Both the position numbers and the translations under genes were made by a program. The notes under the pieces were generated by a model. It made no database searches and was not told the origin of the DNA. It saw nothing but the letters and a program-made list of their open reading frames with translations. Shown in pieces: positions 1-7,723 of a stretch of 40,362 nt of DNA. The stretch spans positions 77,563 through 117,924 of the forward strand of contig CAIXMB010000038.1 in the NCBI GenBank assembly GCA_903920435.1. The letters are read 5' to 3'. Numbering within the stretch: position 1 is the stretch's first letter; the number at the start of each line of letters is the position of its first letter. This stretch comes from an uncultured Actinomycetes bacterium (lineage in GTDB: Bacteria > Actinomycetota > Actinomycetes > Actinomycetales > Microbacteriaceae).

Positions 1-752
1 TGGCCTCGGGCTCGACGCCATTCGCCGTCGACGGTGCATCCGTCGTCGCCCTCAGCACCGCGACCCCGTTGTGGCGCGCCATCGCGGTCGGAGACGAGGG
101 CGCCGATGTTGCAGCTCTCGAGAACGAGCTCGTCCGGCTCGGTGCCGCGCCGGAACCCGACGGGCACTGGAGCTGGGCCGACGTGCGCGCCTTCGACTCG
201 CGGCTCGACCCGGTCATCACCGACGACGACGGCACGGTGCCGTTCGCCGCGATCACCTGGCTGCCCGCGCCCGACGTGGTCGTCGACTCCTGCCCGGTGG
301 CGCTCGGCTCGACGATCGGTGTCGCGACCCTCGTCGCGACGTTCGCGCCGCGCATCACCCTCGCCCGGTTCGCCCCGCCCGTGGGCGCGGTCGACGGCGC
401 GCGCGGGCTCGTGTTCGACGGCGAGGAGTTCGCCGCGCCGAGCACGGGCGAGATCGTCGACCGGGGTGCGCTCGACACCCTCGCGGCGTCGCCCTCGTTC
501 GCCCAGCGTGACCCGGCGCAAGACCCGCCCACGATCACGGCGTCGAGCGTGCTCACCGTGCCGATCGCCGTCACCGTGCTGCCGCCCAGTGCGCTGTACT
601 CGCTCGAGGGCGGCTCCGGGTGCGTGCAGAGCCGGGAAGGCGCCGCGCGCGTGAGCGTGATCGCATCGCAGCTGGGCCGCACGCTCGTGACCGTCGCGCG
701 TCCGCTCGGGCAGGTGCGCGTGCATCCCGATACCAGCGTGCCGTGCCCGTGA
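1..752 (+). CDS. Membrane-fusion (HlyD/MacA-like) adaptor protein, 5' truncated
   Basis: The reading frame is open from the first bases of the window (codons in phase with position 3) and ends with TGA at 750-752, so the true start lies upstream. The visible 249 residues contain a peptidoglycan-binding-1-like segment early on (GDEGADVAALENELVRLG) followed by an acidic linker and a beta-rich region with PVALGSTIGVATLV, the pattern of lipoyl/barrel domains in actinobacterial efflux adaptors. It overlaps the next gene, an ABC ATPase, by a few bases, and an FtsX/MacB-like permease follows. By inference it is the periplasm-side adaptor of this exporter. The family call rests on the domain look and on context; a peptidoglycan-binding protein of other function is possible. 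Confidence 0.6.
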   Translation, partial: ASGSTPFAVDGASVVALSTATPLWRAIAVGDEGADVAALENELVRLGAAPEPDGHWSWADVRAFDSRLDPVITDDDGTVPFAAITWLPAPDVVVDSCPVALGSTIGVATLVATFAPRITLARFAPPVGAVDGARGLVFDGEEFAAPSTGEIVDRGALDTLAASPSFAQRDPAQDPPTITASSVLTVPIAVTVLPPSALYSLEGGSGCVQSREGAARVSVIASQLGRTLVTVARPLGQVRVHPDTSVPCP

Positions 753-1346
753 GCCCCCTCGCGCTACACGGTGTGGGCCACCGATTCGCCGGGGGCAACC
801 AGCTGTTCTCAGACCTCACCCTCGCCCTGGAACCCGACCGTCTGTACGCCCTCACCGGCCCCTCGGGTGCGGGCAAGAGCACCCTGCTGAGCATGCTGGC
901 CGGCTGGCTGCAGCCCACCGAGGGCAGCATCGAGCGCGAGCCCGGCACGCGCGTGGCATGGGTGCTCCAGAGCCCGCACGGAGTCGCCGGCCGCACGGCG
1001 CTCGACCACGTCGCGCTGCCGTTCCTCGCGCGCGGCCTCGAGCGTCGCGACGCCGAGACGGATGCCCGCGCCCTCCTCGTCCGCTTCGCGCTCGCCGATC
1101 GTGCCGACCGCGCCTTCGGCACGCTCTCCGGCGGAGAGGCCCAGCGGCTCATGCTCGCGCGCGGGATCGCGTCGCGCCCCGACCTGCTGCTCGTCGACGA
1201 GCCCACCGCGCAGCTCGACCGGCGCGAACGAGACGATCGGCTCACTGCGCTCGCCCGCCACCATCGTCGTCATCGCCACCCACGACGCGAGCACGCGCGA
1301 GCGCTGCACCGACGAGATCGCCCTGTGGCGAGCCGGCGTCCCGTGA
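749..1346 (+). pseudogene. ABC transporter ATPase (MacB/LolD type) with an apparent frameshift near 1220
   Basis: GTG at 749 (or 743) overlaps the stop of the adaptor gene. The frame encodes a Walker A (GPSGAGKST), a Q-loop region, the signature LSGGEAQR and a Walker B (LLLVDEPTAQLD). After QLDRR at about 1222 this frame turns into an Arg/His-rich run, while the +1 neighbouring frame carries the expected H-loop strand (TIVVIATHD) and ends with TGA at 1344-1346, overlapping the ATG of the permease by one base. So the ATPase is complete only if the frame changes around 1210-1235. The spacing from the D-loop to the H-loop is a few residues shorter than usual, which fits a small deletion rather than a single added base. 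A sequencing error, a real mutation or a recoding event would all look like this. Read without a shift, the frame runs on into the permease. Confidence 0.75.
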
Positions 1347-2386
1347 TGCGCGGGAGGTCGATCGCGAGCGAGGCGTGGCGCAACATCACCTCCGGCGCCG
1401 CACTGACCGTGCCGCTCTGCGCCGTGCTCGGCGCACTCGCGGCGGCGCTGACCGGGCTGGGGTCGTTCGAGACGCTCGCGCTCACAGCGCACGCCGAGCG
1501 TTTCCACGATGCGGGCGCCGCGATCCTCATCCTGCAAGCACCCGGGGCGGTCGACGGTCGCGCGTGCGAGGCACTGAACGGCACGCCCGGTGTGCGCTCC
1601 GGTGCGCTCCGCGCAGCGCCCGGGAACGTCGTCGGTGCCGCGCTGCCCGACTCGAGCGTGCCGACATACGAGGTCACGAGCGGGTTGCCCGGCCTGCTCG
1701 GCGCCGAACCCCGGCGCGCGGGCGTGCTGCTCTCCCCGGAAGTCGCACGCACGCTGGGTGACGGCCTCGGTGGGGTCGAGGTTGCCGGGGTATACGGCTA
1801 CCCCGACGACGGACGGCGCGCCGACCTCGGGTACGCGGTGCTCGTCCCCACCCTTGCGAGCGGGGCCTTCGACGAGTGCTGGGCCGAAGCCTGGCCGCCG
1901 TCGCGCGAGCTCGAGTCCCTCCTGCGCACGAGCTACTCGCCACGGGCATCCGGCACCGATCTGCGCATACTGCAGCTCAACGGCACCCTCGGCGAGACGT
2001 TCGATGGCGCGGCGCAGTTCGCCGCCCGCACCACGCGGTGGCTGCCGCTGCTCGGGGCCGCGGCGGCGTTCGTCATCGCCTTCGCGGCGATGCGCCTGCG
2101 CCGGGTCGAGCTCGCGTCGGCGCGGCACGCGGGAGTCCGCCTCGCCGACCAGCTCGCCATCGCCCTGGGCGAGTGCCTGGCCTGGGTCGCGGCCACCATC
2201 GCCCTCGTCACGCCGATGCTGTGCGCCGCCCTCCTCCACGCACCCCGCACGGATGCCCCGGCGCACGTCCACGCCGCACTGCTGACCACGGCGCTCGCCG
2301 TTGCCGCCGGGGTCGCGGGGTCGGCGCTCGCCGTGCTCCTGAGCGGCGAGAGGCACCTCTTCCGCCTCGTCAAGCAACGGCGCTGA
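1346..2386 (+). CDS. FtsX/MacB-like ABC transporter permease
   Basis: ATG at 1346 shares its A with the TGA of the restored ATPase frame, a normal operon junction. The 346-residue product has one hydrophobic segment near the N-terminus (about residues 19-40), a long extracytoplasmic region of about 190 residues, and three hydrophobic segments in the last 120 residues. This one-plus-three topology with a large outer domain is that of MacB/FtsX permeases. It belongs with the adaptor and ATPase upstream. The substrate cannot be told from sequence; members of this class export lipids, peptides or act mechanically on envelope enzymes. Being in the same frame as the unshifted ATPase, it could be mis-annotated as the C-terminus of a fusion. 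Confidence 0.75.
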   Translation: MRGRSIASEAWRNITSGAALTVPLCAVLGALAAALTGLGSFETLALTAHAERFHDAGAAILILQAPGAVDGRACEALNGTPGVRSGALRAAPGNVVGAALPDSSVPTYEVTSGLPGLLGAEPRRAGVLLSPEVARTLGDGLGGVEVAGVYGYPDDGRRADLGYAVLVPTLASGAFDECWAEAWPPSRELESLLRTSYSPRASGTDLRILQLNGTLGETFDGAAQFAARTTRWLPLLGAAAAFVIAFAAMRLRRVELASARHAGVRLADQLAIALGECLAWVAATIALVTPMLCAALLHAPRTDAPAHVHAALLTTALAVAAGVAGSALAVLLSGERHLFRLVKQRR

Positions 2387-2413
2387 CCTGAACTCCCACC
2401 TGCGCGAGCGCGG

Positions 2414-2419
2414 TAGATT
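2414..2419 (+). promoter_or_regulatory. -10 element of a leaderless promoter for nadE
   Basis: TAGATT lies exactly six bases before the nadE ATG, which would place the transcription start at or next to the start codon. No ribosome binding site is visible. No convincing -35 box was found. Confidence 0.55.
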
Positions 2420-2425
2420 CGTTGC

Positions 2426-3250
2426 ATGACTCCGCTGCAGGCGCGCATCATCTACGACCTCAATGTCCAGCCGTCGATCGACCCGGCCGAGCAGGTGCGC
2501 CTGCGCATCGACTTCCTCAAGGCGTACCTCCGCAAGACCTCGACCACCGGCCTCGTGCTCGGCATCAGCGGCGGGCAGGACTCCTCGCTCGCCGGCCGCC
2601 TGTGCCAGATCGCTGTCGAAGAGCTGCGGGCCGAGGGCTACAACGCGTCGTTCACCGCGGTGCGCCTGCCGTACCACGTGCAGGCCGACGAGGCGGATGC
2701 CCAGCTCGCCCTGAGCTTCATCAAGGCCGACCACGCGGTCACCTTCAACATCCGCCGCGCCGTCGACGGCTTCGAGGCCGAGTACGCCGACGCCACGGGC
2801 GCCGAGATGCTCGACTTCACCAAGGGCAACGTCAAGGCGCGCGCCCGCATGATCGCGCAGTACGCCCTCGCGGGCCAGGGCAACCTGCTCGTCGTCGGCA
2901 CCGATCACGCCGCCGAGGCGGTCAACGGCTTCTTCACCAAGTTCGGCGACGGCGGCGCAGACGTGCTCCCGCTCACCGGGCTCACCAAGCGGCAGGGCCG
3001 GGCGCTCCTCGAGCACCTCGAGGCACCGGAGCGGCTCTACCTCAAGGCGCCCACCGCCGACCTGCTCGACGACACCCCCGGGCAGACCGACGAGGCGAAC
3101 CTCGGGCTCAGTTACACGCAGATCGACGACTACCTCGAGGGCAAGGAGGTCGACGAGAAGGTCGCCGTCGCCATCGAGACCCGGTACATCAACACCCGCC
3201 ACAAGCGCACGGTGCCGGTGTCGATGTTCGACGACTGGTGGCGCGACTAG
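2426..3250 (+). CDS. nadE: NAD(+) synthetase, ammonia-dependent type
   Basis: The 274-residue protein amidates nicotinate adenine dinucleotide to NAD in the last step of NAD synthesis, using ATP. The PP-loop SGGQDSS is at residues 48-54, and [20 protein letters not shown] and [11 protein letters not shown] match the conserved NadE substrate-binding segments. Its length equals that of the short, ammonia-dependent class (about 275 residues), and there is no fused glutaminase domain as found in the long enzyme of mycobacteria. The next gene, a carbon-nitrogen hydrolase, starts within its stop codon (TAGTG). A nicotinate phosphoribosyltransferase gene for the same pathway lies at 25609-26919. The start is set by a -10 box six bases upstream. 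Confidence 0.95.
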   Translation: MTPLQARIIYDLNVQPSIDPAEQVRLRIDFLKAYLRKTSTTGLVLGISGGQDSSLAGRLCQIAVEELRAEGYNASFTAVRLPYHVQADEADAQLALSFIKADHAVTFNIRRAVDGFEAEYADATGAEMLDFTKGNVKARARMIAQYALAGQGNLLVVGTDHAAEAVNGFFTKFGDGGADVLPLTGLTKRQGRALLEHLEAPERLYLKAPTADLLDDTPGQTDEANLGLSYTQIDDYLEGKEVDEKVAVAIETRYINTRHKRTVPVSMFDDWWRD

Positions 3251-4041
3251 TGAGCCTCCTCGCCGTCGCGCAGTTCGCGCCCGGTGACGACCGCGACAGG
3301 AACCTCGCGGTCATCGAGGAGTTCGCCACCGAGGCCGTCGGCCGCGGAGCGACCCTCGTGGTGTTCCCGGAGTACTCGTCGTTCTTCGAGCCCGAGCTCG
3401 GCGACGCCTCCGTCGCGGCGGCCGAGTCACTCGACGGTGCGTTCGTGACGGGCCTCGGCGCGATAGCGGCGAGGCTGGGCATCCACCTGGTCGCGGGCAT
3501 GCTCGAGGCGGCAGGCGACAAGGTGTCGAACACGCTCGTCGCGGTCGGCCCGTCGGGCACGCTCGTCGCGACCTACCGCAAGCTGCACCTGTACGACGCG
3601 TTCGGGCAGAAGGAGTCCGACCGCGTGCAGGCGGGCGCAATCGAGGCGCCGCAGACCTTCGGCTGGAACGGCTTCACGGTCGGGCTGCAGACCTGCTACG
3701 ACATCCGCTTCCCCGAGGTCACGCGTCGGCTCGTCGACGCGGGCGCCGACCTCGTGCTCGTGCCCGCGGAGTGGGTGCGCGGCCCGCTCAAGGAGCACCA
3801 CTGGCGCGTGCTCGTCACGGCGCGGGCCATCGAGAACACCGTGTACGTGGCCGCCGCCGACCACGCCCCACCCATCGGGGCCGGGAACAGCATGGTCGTT
3901 GACCCCATGGGCGTCGAGCTCGTCACGATCGGCGAGGAGTCGGGCATCGCGGTTGCCGACGTGACGGTGGGGCGCGTGGCATCCGTGCGCCTGACGAACC
4001 CCGCTCTGGCGCTGCGCCGGTTCGGGGTCCACCAAATCTAG
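3250..4041 (+). CDS. Carbon-nitrogen hydrolase (nitrilase superfamily amidase)
   Basis: GTG at 3250 overlaps the TAG of nadE by one base, so the two are translationally coupled. The 263-residue protein has the Glu-Lys-Cys triad of the nitrilase superfamily: E41 in FPEY, K111 in YRKLHLYD, and C149 in QTCYDIRFPE. The sequence resembles the Nit1/Nit2 omega-amidase and deaminated-glutathione amidase branch more than aliphatic nitrilases. It probably hydrolyses a small amide in the cytoplasm. Because long NAD synthetases carry a glutaminase domain of this same superfamily, a role in feeding ammonia to NadE is conceivable, but the order and sequence do not prove it. Confidence 0.85.
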   Translation: MSLLAVAQFAPGDDRDRNLAVIEEFATEAVGRGATLVVFPEYSSFFEPELGDASVAAAESLDGAFVTGLGAIAARLGIHLVAGMLEAAGDKVSNTLVAVGPSGTLVATYRKLHLYDAFGQKESDRVQAGAIEAPQTFGWNGFTVGLQTCYDIRFPEVTRRLVDAGADLVLVPAEWVRGPLKEHHWRVLVTARAIENTVYVAAADHAPPIGAGNSMVVDPMGVELVTIGEESGIAVADVTVGRVASVRLTNPALALRRFGVHQI

Positions 4042-4054
4042 GGGCACCACCTTG

Positions 4055-4068
4055 GGGGTATGTACCCC
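4055..4068. promoter_or_regulatory. Perfect short palindrome upstream of the signalling operon (possible operator)
   Basis: GGGGTA-TG-TACCCC has two perfect 6-base arms. It lies 51 bases before the ATG at 4119 and about 16 bases before a possible -10 box TACAGT (4084-4089), so it would cover the -35 region. It also follows the stop of the amidase gene by 13 bases. Operator function is inference. Confidence 0.35.
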
Positions 4069-4118
4069 GATTGGTTTGGTCCGTACAGTGAGTGACATCT
4101 CATCCCAGGGGGGAACGG

Positions 4119-5126
4119 ATGCCTGAACTGTTTAGAGTCGTCATCGTTGAAGACGACCCAGATGTCGCGCTGTATTCCAAGACGGTCTTGGAGAAGCGCG
4201 GCGATTGCGTGGTCATCACGCTCGCCGACCCGCGCCTCGCGGTGAACGCGGTCGCCGAATTCCAGCCGGATGTGCTGCTCACCGACATCGAGATGCCCGG
4301 CATGTCCGGGCTCGACCTCATCGCCCAGGTGCGCCAGGTGAAGCCCGGCCTGCCCGTCATCGTGATGACGGCCCACGCCTCCGTCGACTACGCCATCACG
4401 GCGCTGCGGCACGACGCCAACGAGTTCCTCACGAAGCCCGTGAGCTCGGCCGACCTCGTGAGCCACGTCGTGCGACTGGCGACCGAGGCGCGCCAGGCCG
4501 CCACGGTCGTGTCGTCCGCAGAGAGCGTGCTCGCCATCGGCGCACACCCCGACGACGTCGAGGCCGGCGTCGCGGGGATCCTCGCGGCGCACCGTGCGGC
4601 GGGCGACACCGTCACGATCCTCACCCTCTCCGCAGGAATGCGCGAGGGGGGCATCCAGCACGCCTGGAACGAGGGCTCGCAGTCGGCTCAGGTCATCGGC
4701 GCCAACCTCCTGCTCGAGGATGCGCTCGGGGGAGCGCACCCCAGCGGGCTGCCGCTCGTCGACATCATCCGCAAGATCATCGGCGACGTCGGAGCCACCG
4801 TCGTCTACGTGCACAGCAAGAACGACGACAACCAGGACCACCGCACCGTGCACGACGCGACGCTGGTTGCTGCGTCGAAGGTCCGCACCGTCGCGTGCTA
4901 CCAGAGCACGTCGTCGACGCCCGACTTCCGGCCCAACCGCTTCGTCTCCATCGACGGTTTCACCGACAGCAAGCTCGCCATGCTCGGCTCGTTCGCCGTG
5001 GGCGTCGAGCGCCCCGCCTACCTCGACCCCGACTTCGCGATGGCCACGGCCCGCGCCTGGTCGCGCTTCGGGACGGGCTCGTACAACGAGGCCCTCGAGA
5101 TCATCCGGGATTCGGCAGCCGTCTAG
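4119..5126 (+). CDS. Receiver domain fused to a PIG-L/LmbE-family deacetylase
   Basis: ATG 4119 follows a strong ribosome binding site (AGGGGGGA, 4107-4114). Of 335 residues, 1-125 form a CheY-like receiver with the acidic pair E11-D12/D13, phosphoacceptor D56, T84 and K106, all intact. Residues 136-335 form a PIG-L domain: the zinc and catalytic motif AHPDD is at 142-146, followed by LTLSAGMREGG and a second His cluster, NDDNQDHRTVHDA. PIG-L enzymes are zinc deacetylases of N-acetylglucosamine conjugates (MshB, Mca, PIG-L) and related small molecules. The fusion implies phosphorylation-controlled deacetylase activity. No DNA-binding domain is present. Two more receivers and a histidine kinase follow in the same operon. 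The substrate is unknown; mycothiol-like or envelope glycan substrates are guesses. Confidence 0.85.
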   Translation: MPELFRVVIVEDDPDVALYSKTVLEKRGDCVVITLADPRLAVNAVAEFQPDVLLTDIEMPGMSGLDLIAQVRQVKPGLPVIVMTAHASVDYAITALRHDANEFLTKPVSSADLVSHVVRLATEARQAATVVSSAESVLAIGAHPDDVEAGVAGILAAHRAAGDTVTILTLSAGMREGGIQHAWNEGSQSAQVIGANLLLEDALGGAHPSGLPLVDIIRKIIGDVGATVVYVHSKNDDNQDHRTVHDATLVAASKVRTVACYQSTSSTPDFRPNRFVSIDGFTDSKLAMLGSFAVGVERPAYLDPDFAMATARAWSRFGTGSYNEALEIIRDSAAV

Positions 5127-5164
5127 GCGCCGGGAGCAACGACATGTACCAGGGGGAACTTGTA

Positions 5165-5539
5165 ATGGACAGGCCTGCCATCGACCAGGTCCGCATCCTC
5201 GTCGTCGAGGACAGCGAGGACCAGGCCGGCCTGCTCCGCCGCTACTTCGAGAAGGCCGGATGCGACGTCACCGTCGTCGAGTCCGCGGAGGATGCGATCT
5301 CGGCGTACGCACTGCAGCACCACGACCTCGCCGTGATCGACCTCCAGCTGCCCGGCATGGACGGGTGGCAGCTCGCCACCAAGCTCAAGTCGGAGCGCCC
5401 GGCGTGCGCGATCGCCATCACGTCGGTGCTCGACGCGTCTGACTTCCCGATCGCCGACGCCGCGCTGCCCAAGCCCTTCACCGCGGCCCAGGTGCGCCAG
5501 GTGCTCGTCAGCACCGTTCCCCGGTGGGTCGCGTCATGA
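5165..5539 (+). CDS. Single-domain response regulator (receiver only)
   Basis: ATG 5165 has a good ribosome binding site (AGGGGGA, 5150-5156); an in-frame ATG at 5144 lies before that site and is less likely. The 124 residues are one CheY-like receiver: E15-D16, phosphoacceptor D59 in AVIDLQLPGMDG, T86-S87 and K103 in LPKPF are all present. It has no output domain, so it must act through protein contacts or as a phosphate sink or relay. It sits 38 bases after the receiver-deacetylase fusion and overlaps the next receiver gene by four bases (ATGA). Confidence 0.85.
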   Translation: MDRPAIDQVRILVVEDSEDQAGLLRRYFEKAGCDVTVVESAEDAISAYALQHHDLAVIDLQLPGMDGWQLATKLKSERPACAIAITSVLDASDFPIADAALPKPFTAAQVRQVLVSTVPRWVAS

Positions 5540-5910
5540 CCACGACAGTCGTCGTCGCCGATGACGATCAGGACATCCGATCGCTCGTCTCCATCGCCGT
5601 GGGCAAGGCGGGCCTCGAGCTCGTCGCAAGCGTCGGCGACGGGGCGCTGGCTCTCGAGGCGATCCTCAAGCACCAGCCCGACCTCGCCATCCTCGACGTC
5701 TCGATGCCCGAGATGACGGGCCTCGACGTCTGCCGCGCCGTGCGCAGCAACGACACGGTCGGCGATCTCCGCATTCTCCTGCTGTCGGCATCCGTCGACG
5801 AGCAGTCGCAGTCGATCGGTATCGAAGCCGGTGCCGACTATTTTCTCGCCAAGCCGTTCAGCCCTCGTGAGCTGGCGACGTGGCTGTCAGTGGGGAAGGA
5901 ACCCCGATGA
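5536..5910 (+). CDS. Single-domain response regulator (receiver only)
   Basis: ATG 5536 overlaps the stop of the previous gene (ATGA). The 124-residue product is a complete CheY-like receiver with D10-D11, phosphoacceptor D54 in AILDVSMPEMTG, a Ser in LLLSAS, and Lys in LAKPF. It resembles the PleD/DivK-like class of stand-alone receivers and has no output domain. It is a different sequence from the receiver before it rather than a recent duplicate. The following kinase gene starts within its stop codon, so the two are translationally coupled, making it a probable direct partner of that kinase. Confidence 0.85.
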   Translation: MTTTVVVADDDQDIRSLVSIAVGKAGLELVASVGDGALALEAILKHQPDLAILDVSMPEMTGLDVCRAVRSNDTVGDLRILLLSASVDEQSQSIGIEAGADYFLAKPFSPRELATWLSVGKEPR

Positions 5911-7667
5911 GTGACTTCTTCACCCGCATCAGCGAGCGCTTCTCGGCTGACCTCGACCACCCGTCGCCCGCCGTCAAGCAGTCGGCGACGGCGATCGCGG
6001 TCGTCGCGGCCGCGATCCTCACGCTCATCGTGCCGAGCCTCGGCTTCTCCAATACCGCGGTTGCGGTGGCGGGCATCGGCATCATCGCGTTCGCCACCCT
6101 CATCTCGCTCGTCTTCACGCGGTTGGACAACCTCGAGCGCTACGCCCTGCTCATCCCCGCGATCGACCTGTTCGGGCTCGGCGCGTTCGGTGCAGGCACG
6201 GGCGGCACGGATTCGATCTGGATCTCGCTCATCATCCTGCCCGTCGTGTGGCTCGCCGCCGCCGAGGGGCGCCGCTTCATCGCCTACGCGGGAGTGGGCA
6301 CCTCCGTGGCCCTCATGACGCCGTTCATTGTGAGCCTGACGTGGCCGCAGACACTCGGGGAGTGGGTGCGGGGCATCTTCACGCCGATCATCTTCGCCGT
6401 GGCCGCCGCCATCGTCAACGAGCTCGCGCGACAGAGCCGCAAGCAACTGCGCTCGATCAAGGGCCTCGCCGAGGAGAAGGAGCGCATGCTCCAGCGCACC
6501 GTCGAGTACGCGGCCCAGCTGCAGGAGAGCGAGGCGAAGTACCGCGCCTTCGACCGCATGTTCCGCGGCGTGTGGGCGGCTGTCACCGAGCAGTCCGTCA
6601 TCGGCACGGATGCCACGGGCCTCATCGACGCCTGGAACCCGGGTGCGACGAAGATCCTGGGGCCGACGCCCGACGAGGCAGAGGACCACCTGCACATCTT
6701 CGACTTCCACCTCCCGGAGGAGCTCGAAGACCGTGCCCGCGAGCTGAACTACCCGCCCGGCGAGACCGTGCTCAACCCCGGTTTCTCGGCGCTCGTCGAG
6801 AGCGCGCGCCTCGGCCAGGCCGAATCCCGCGAGTGGACGTATGTGCGCAAGGACGGCAGCCACGTTCCCGTGCAGCTCTCGGTCACGAAGCGCGTCGACG
6901 AGGAGGGCCGCACGCGCGGCTACCTGTTCGTGGCATCCGACGTCACCCAGGCCCGCGAAGTCGCTCGCCTGAAGGACGAGTTCGTCGGTCTCATCTCGCA
7001 CGAGCTGCGCACGCCGCTCAGCTCGATCCTCGGGTACCTCGAGCTCATGCGCGACGACGAGGACAACCCCCTCTCGGAGGAGCACCTGCAGTACCTGGGT
7101 GTCGCCGAGCGCAACGCCCACCGCCTACTGCGCCTCGTCGGCGACCTGCTCTTCACCGCCCAGGTGGAGTCGGGCAAGTTCCCGCTCGACGCTCGCGTCG
7201 TGCCGCTCGAGACCATCGTCTCCGCCGCGATCGAGTCGGCCACTCCCGTTGCCGACAATGCCGGCATCAACCTCGTCCAGAAATTGCCCGACGTCCCGGC
7301 CGTGGTGCACGGAGACCCCGTGCGCCTCGGTCAGGCCGTGGACAACCTGATCTCGAACGCGATCAAGTTCACGCCCCGCGGCGGAACCGTCACGCTCGCC
7401 CTCGATGTCACCGCGGACAACGCCATCATCACGGTGCGCGACACGGGCATGGGTATCGCGGACTCCGAGCTCGACAAGCTCTTCTCGCGCTTCTTCCGCG
7501 CTACGACGGCCACGCGCAACGCGGTGCCCGGTGTGGGCCTCGGCCTGACCATCACCAAGGCGATCGTCACGGCGCACCACGGCGAGATGGGTGTCGAGAG
7601 CGAAGAGGGCGTAGGCACGTGCTTCAGCATGACGCTGCCCCTCAGTGCGGTCGCCGCGGCGGTCTGA
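5907..7667 (+). CDS. Membrane sensor histidine kinase with PAS domain
   Basis: ATG 5907 overlaps the previous stop (ATGA) and has the ribosome binding site GGGGAAGGA; the longer in-frame start at 5880 would lie inside the receiver gene. The 586-residue protein has about six hydrophobic segments in residues 25-180, a charged, probably coiled-coil linker (about 185-215), a PAS domain (about 215-345), a HisKA domain with phospho-acceptor H365 in SHELRTPLSS, and an HATPase domain with N box (DNLISNAIKF), G1 (DTGMGIAD), F box (FSRFFR) and G2 (GVGLGLTI). It is a non-hybrid kinase that should feed the receivers encoded just upstream. The membrane part has no recognisable ligand domain, so the signal is unknown. 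Confidence 0.9.
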   Translation: MSDFFTRISERFSADLDHPSPAVKQSATAIAVVAAAILTLIVPSLGFSNTAVAVAGIGIIAFATLISLVFTRLDNLERYALLIPAIDLFGLGAFGAGTGGTDSIWISLIILPVVWLAAAEGRRFIAYAGVGTSVALMTPFIVSLTWPQTLGEWVRGIFTPIIFAVAAAIVNELARQSRKQLRSIKGLAEEKERMLQRTVEYAAQLQESEAKYRAFDRMFRGVWAAVTEQSVIGTDATGLIDAWNPGATKILGPTPDEAEDHLHIFDFHLPEELEDRARELNYPPGETVLNPGFSALVESARLGQAESREWTYVRKDGSHVPVQLSVTKRVDEEGRTRGYLFVASDVTQAREVARLKDEFVGLISHELRTPLSSILGYLELMRDDEDNPLSEEHLQYLGVAERNAHRLLRLVGDLLFTAQVESGKFPLDARVVPLETIVSAAIESATPVADNAGINLVQKLPDVPAVVHGDPVRLGQAVDNLISNAIKFTPRGGTVTLALDVTADNAIITVRDTGMGIADSELDKLFSRFFRATTATRNAVPGVGLGLTITKAIVTAHHGEMGVESEEGVGTCFSMTLPLSAVAAAV

Positions 7668-7723
7668 GTCACGCTGCCCACAGGGTGCACAGACCGGTCC
7701 GCGGTTGGTGCCATGATGTGTCA

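Noticed and set aside
743-2386. A single fused ATPase-permease protein
   Set aside because: The joining segment is Arg/His-rich and lacks the H-loop, which is found in the neighbouring frame with a stop overlapping the permease ATG. A frameshift explains this better than a fusion.
809-3202. A 797-codon open frame on the minus strand over the ABC and nadE genes
   Set aside because: It runs antisense to genes with clear catalytic motifs and has the skewed composition (Arg, Gly, Val, Glu, Asp, Leu) of shadow frames in high-GC DNA; it has no domain.
6248-7723. A long N-terminal extension of the LacI regulator overlapping the kinase gene
   Set aside because: The segment is in a shadow frame of the kinase; the helix-turn-helix begins just after ATG 7724, as normal for the family.
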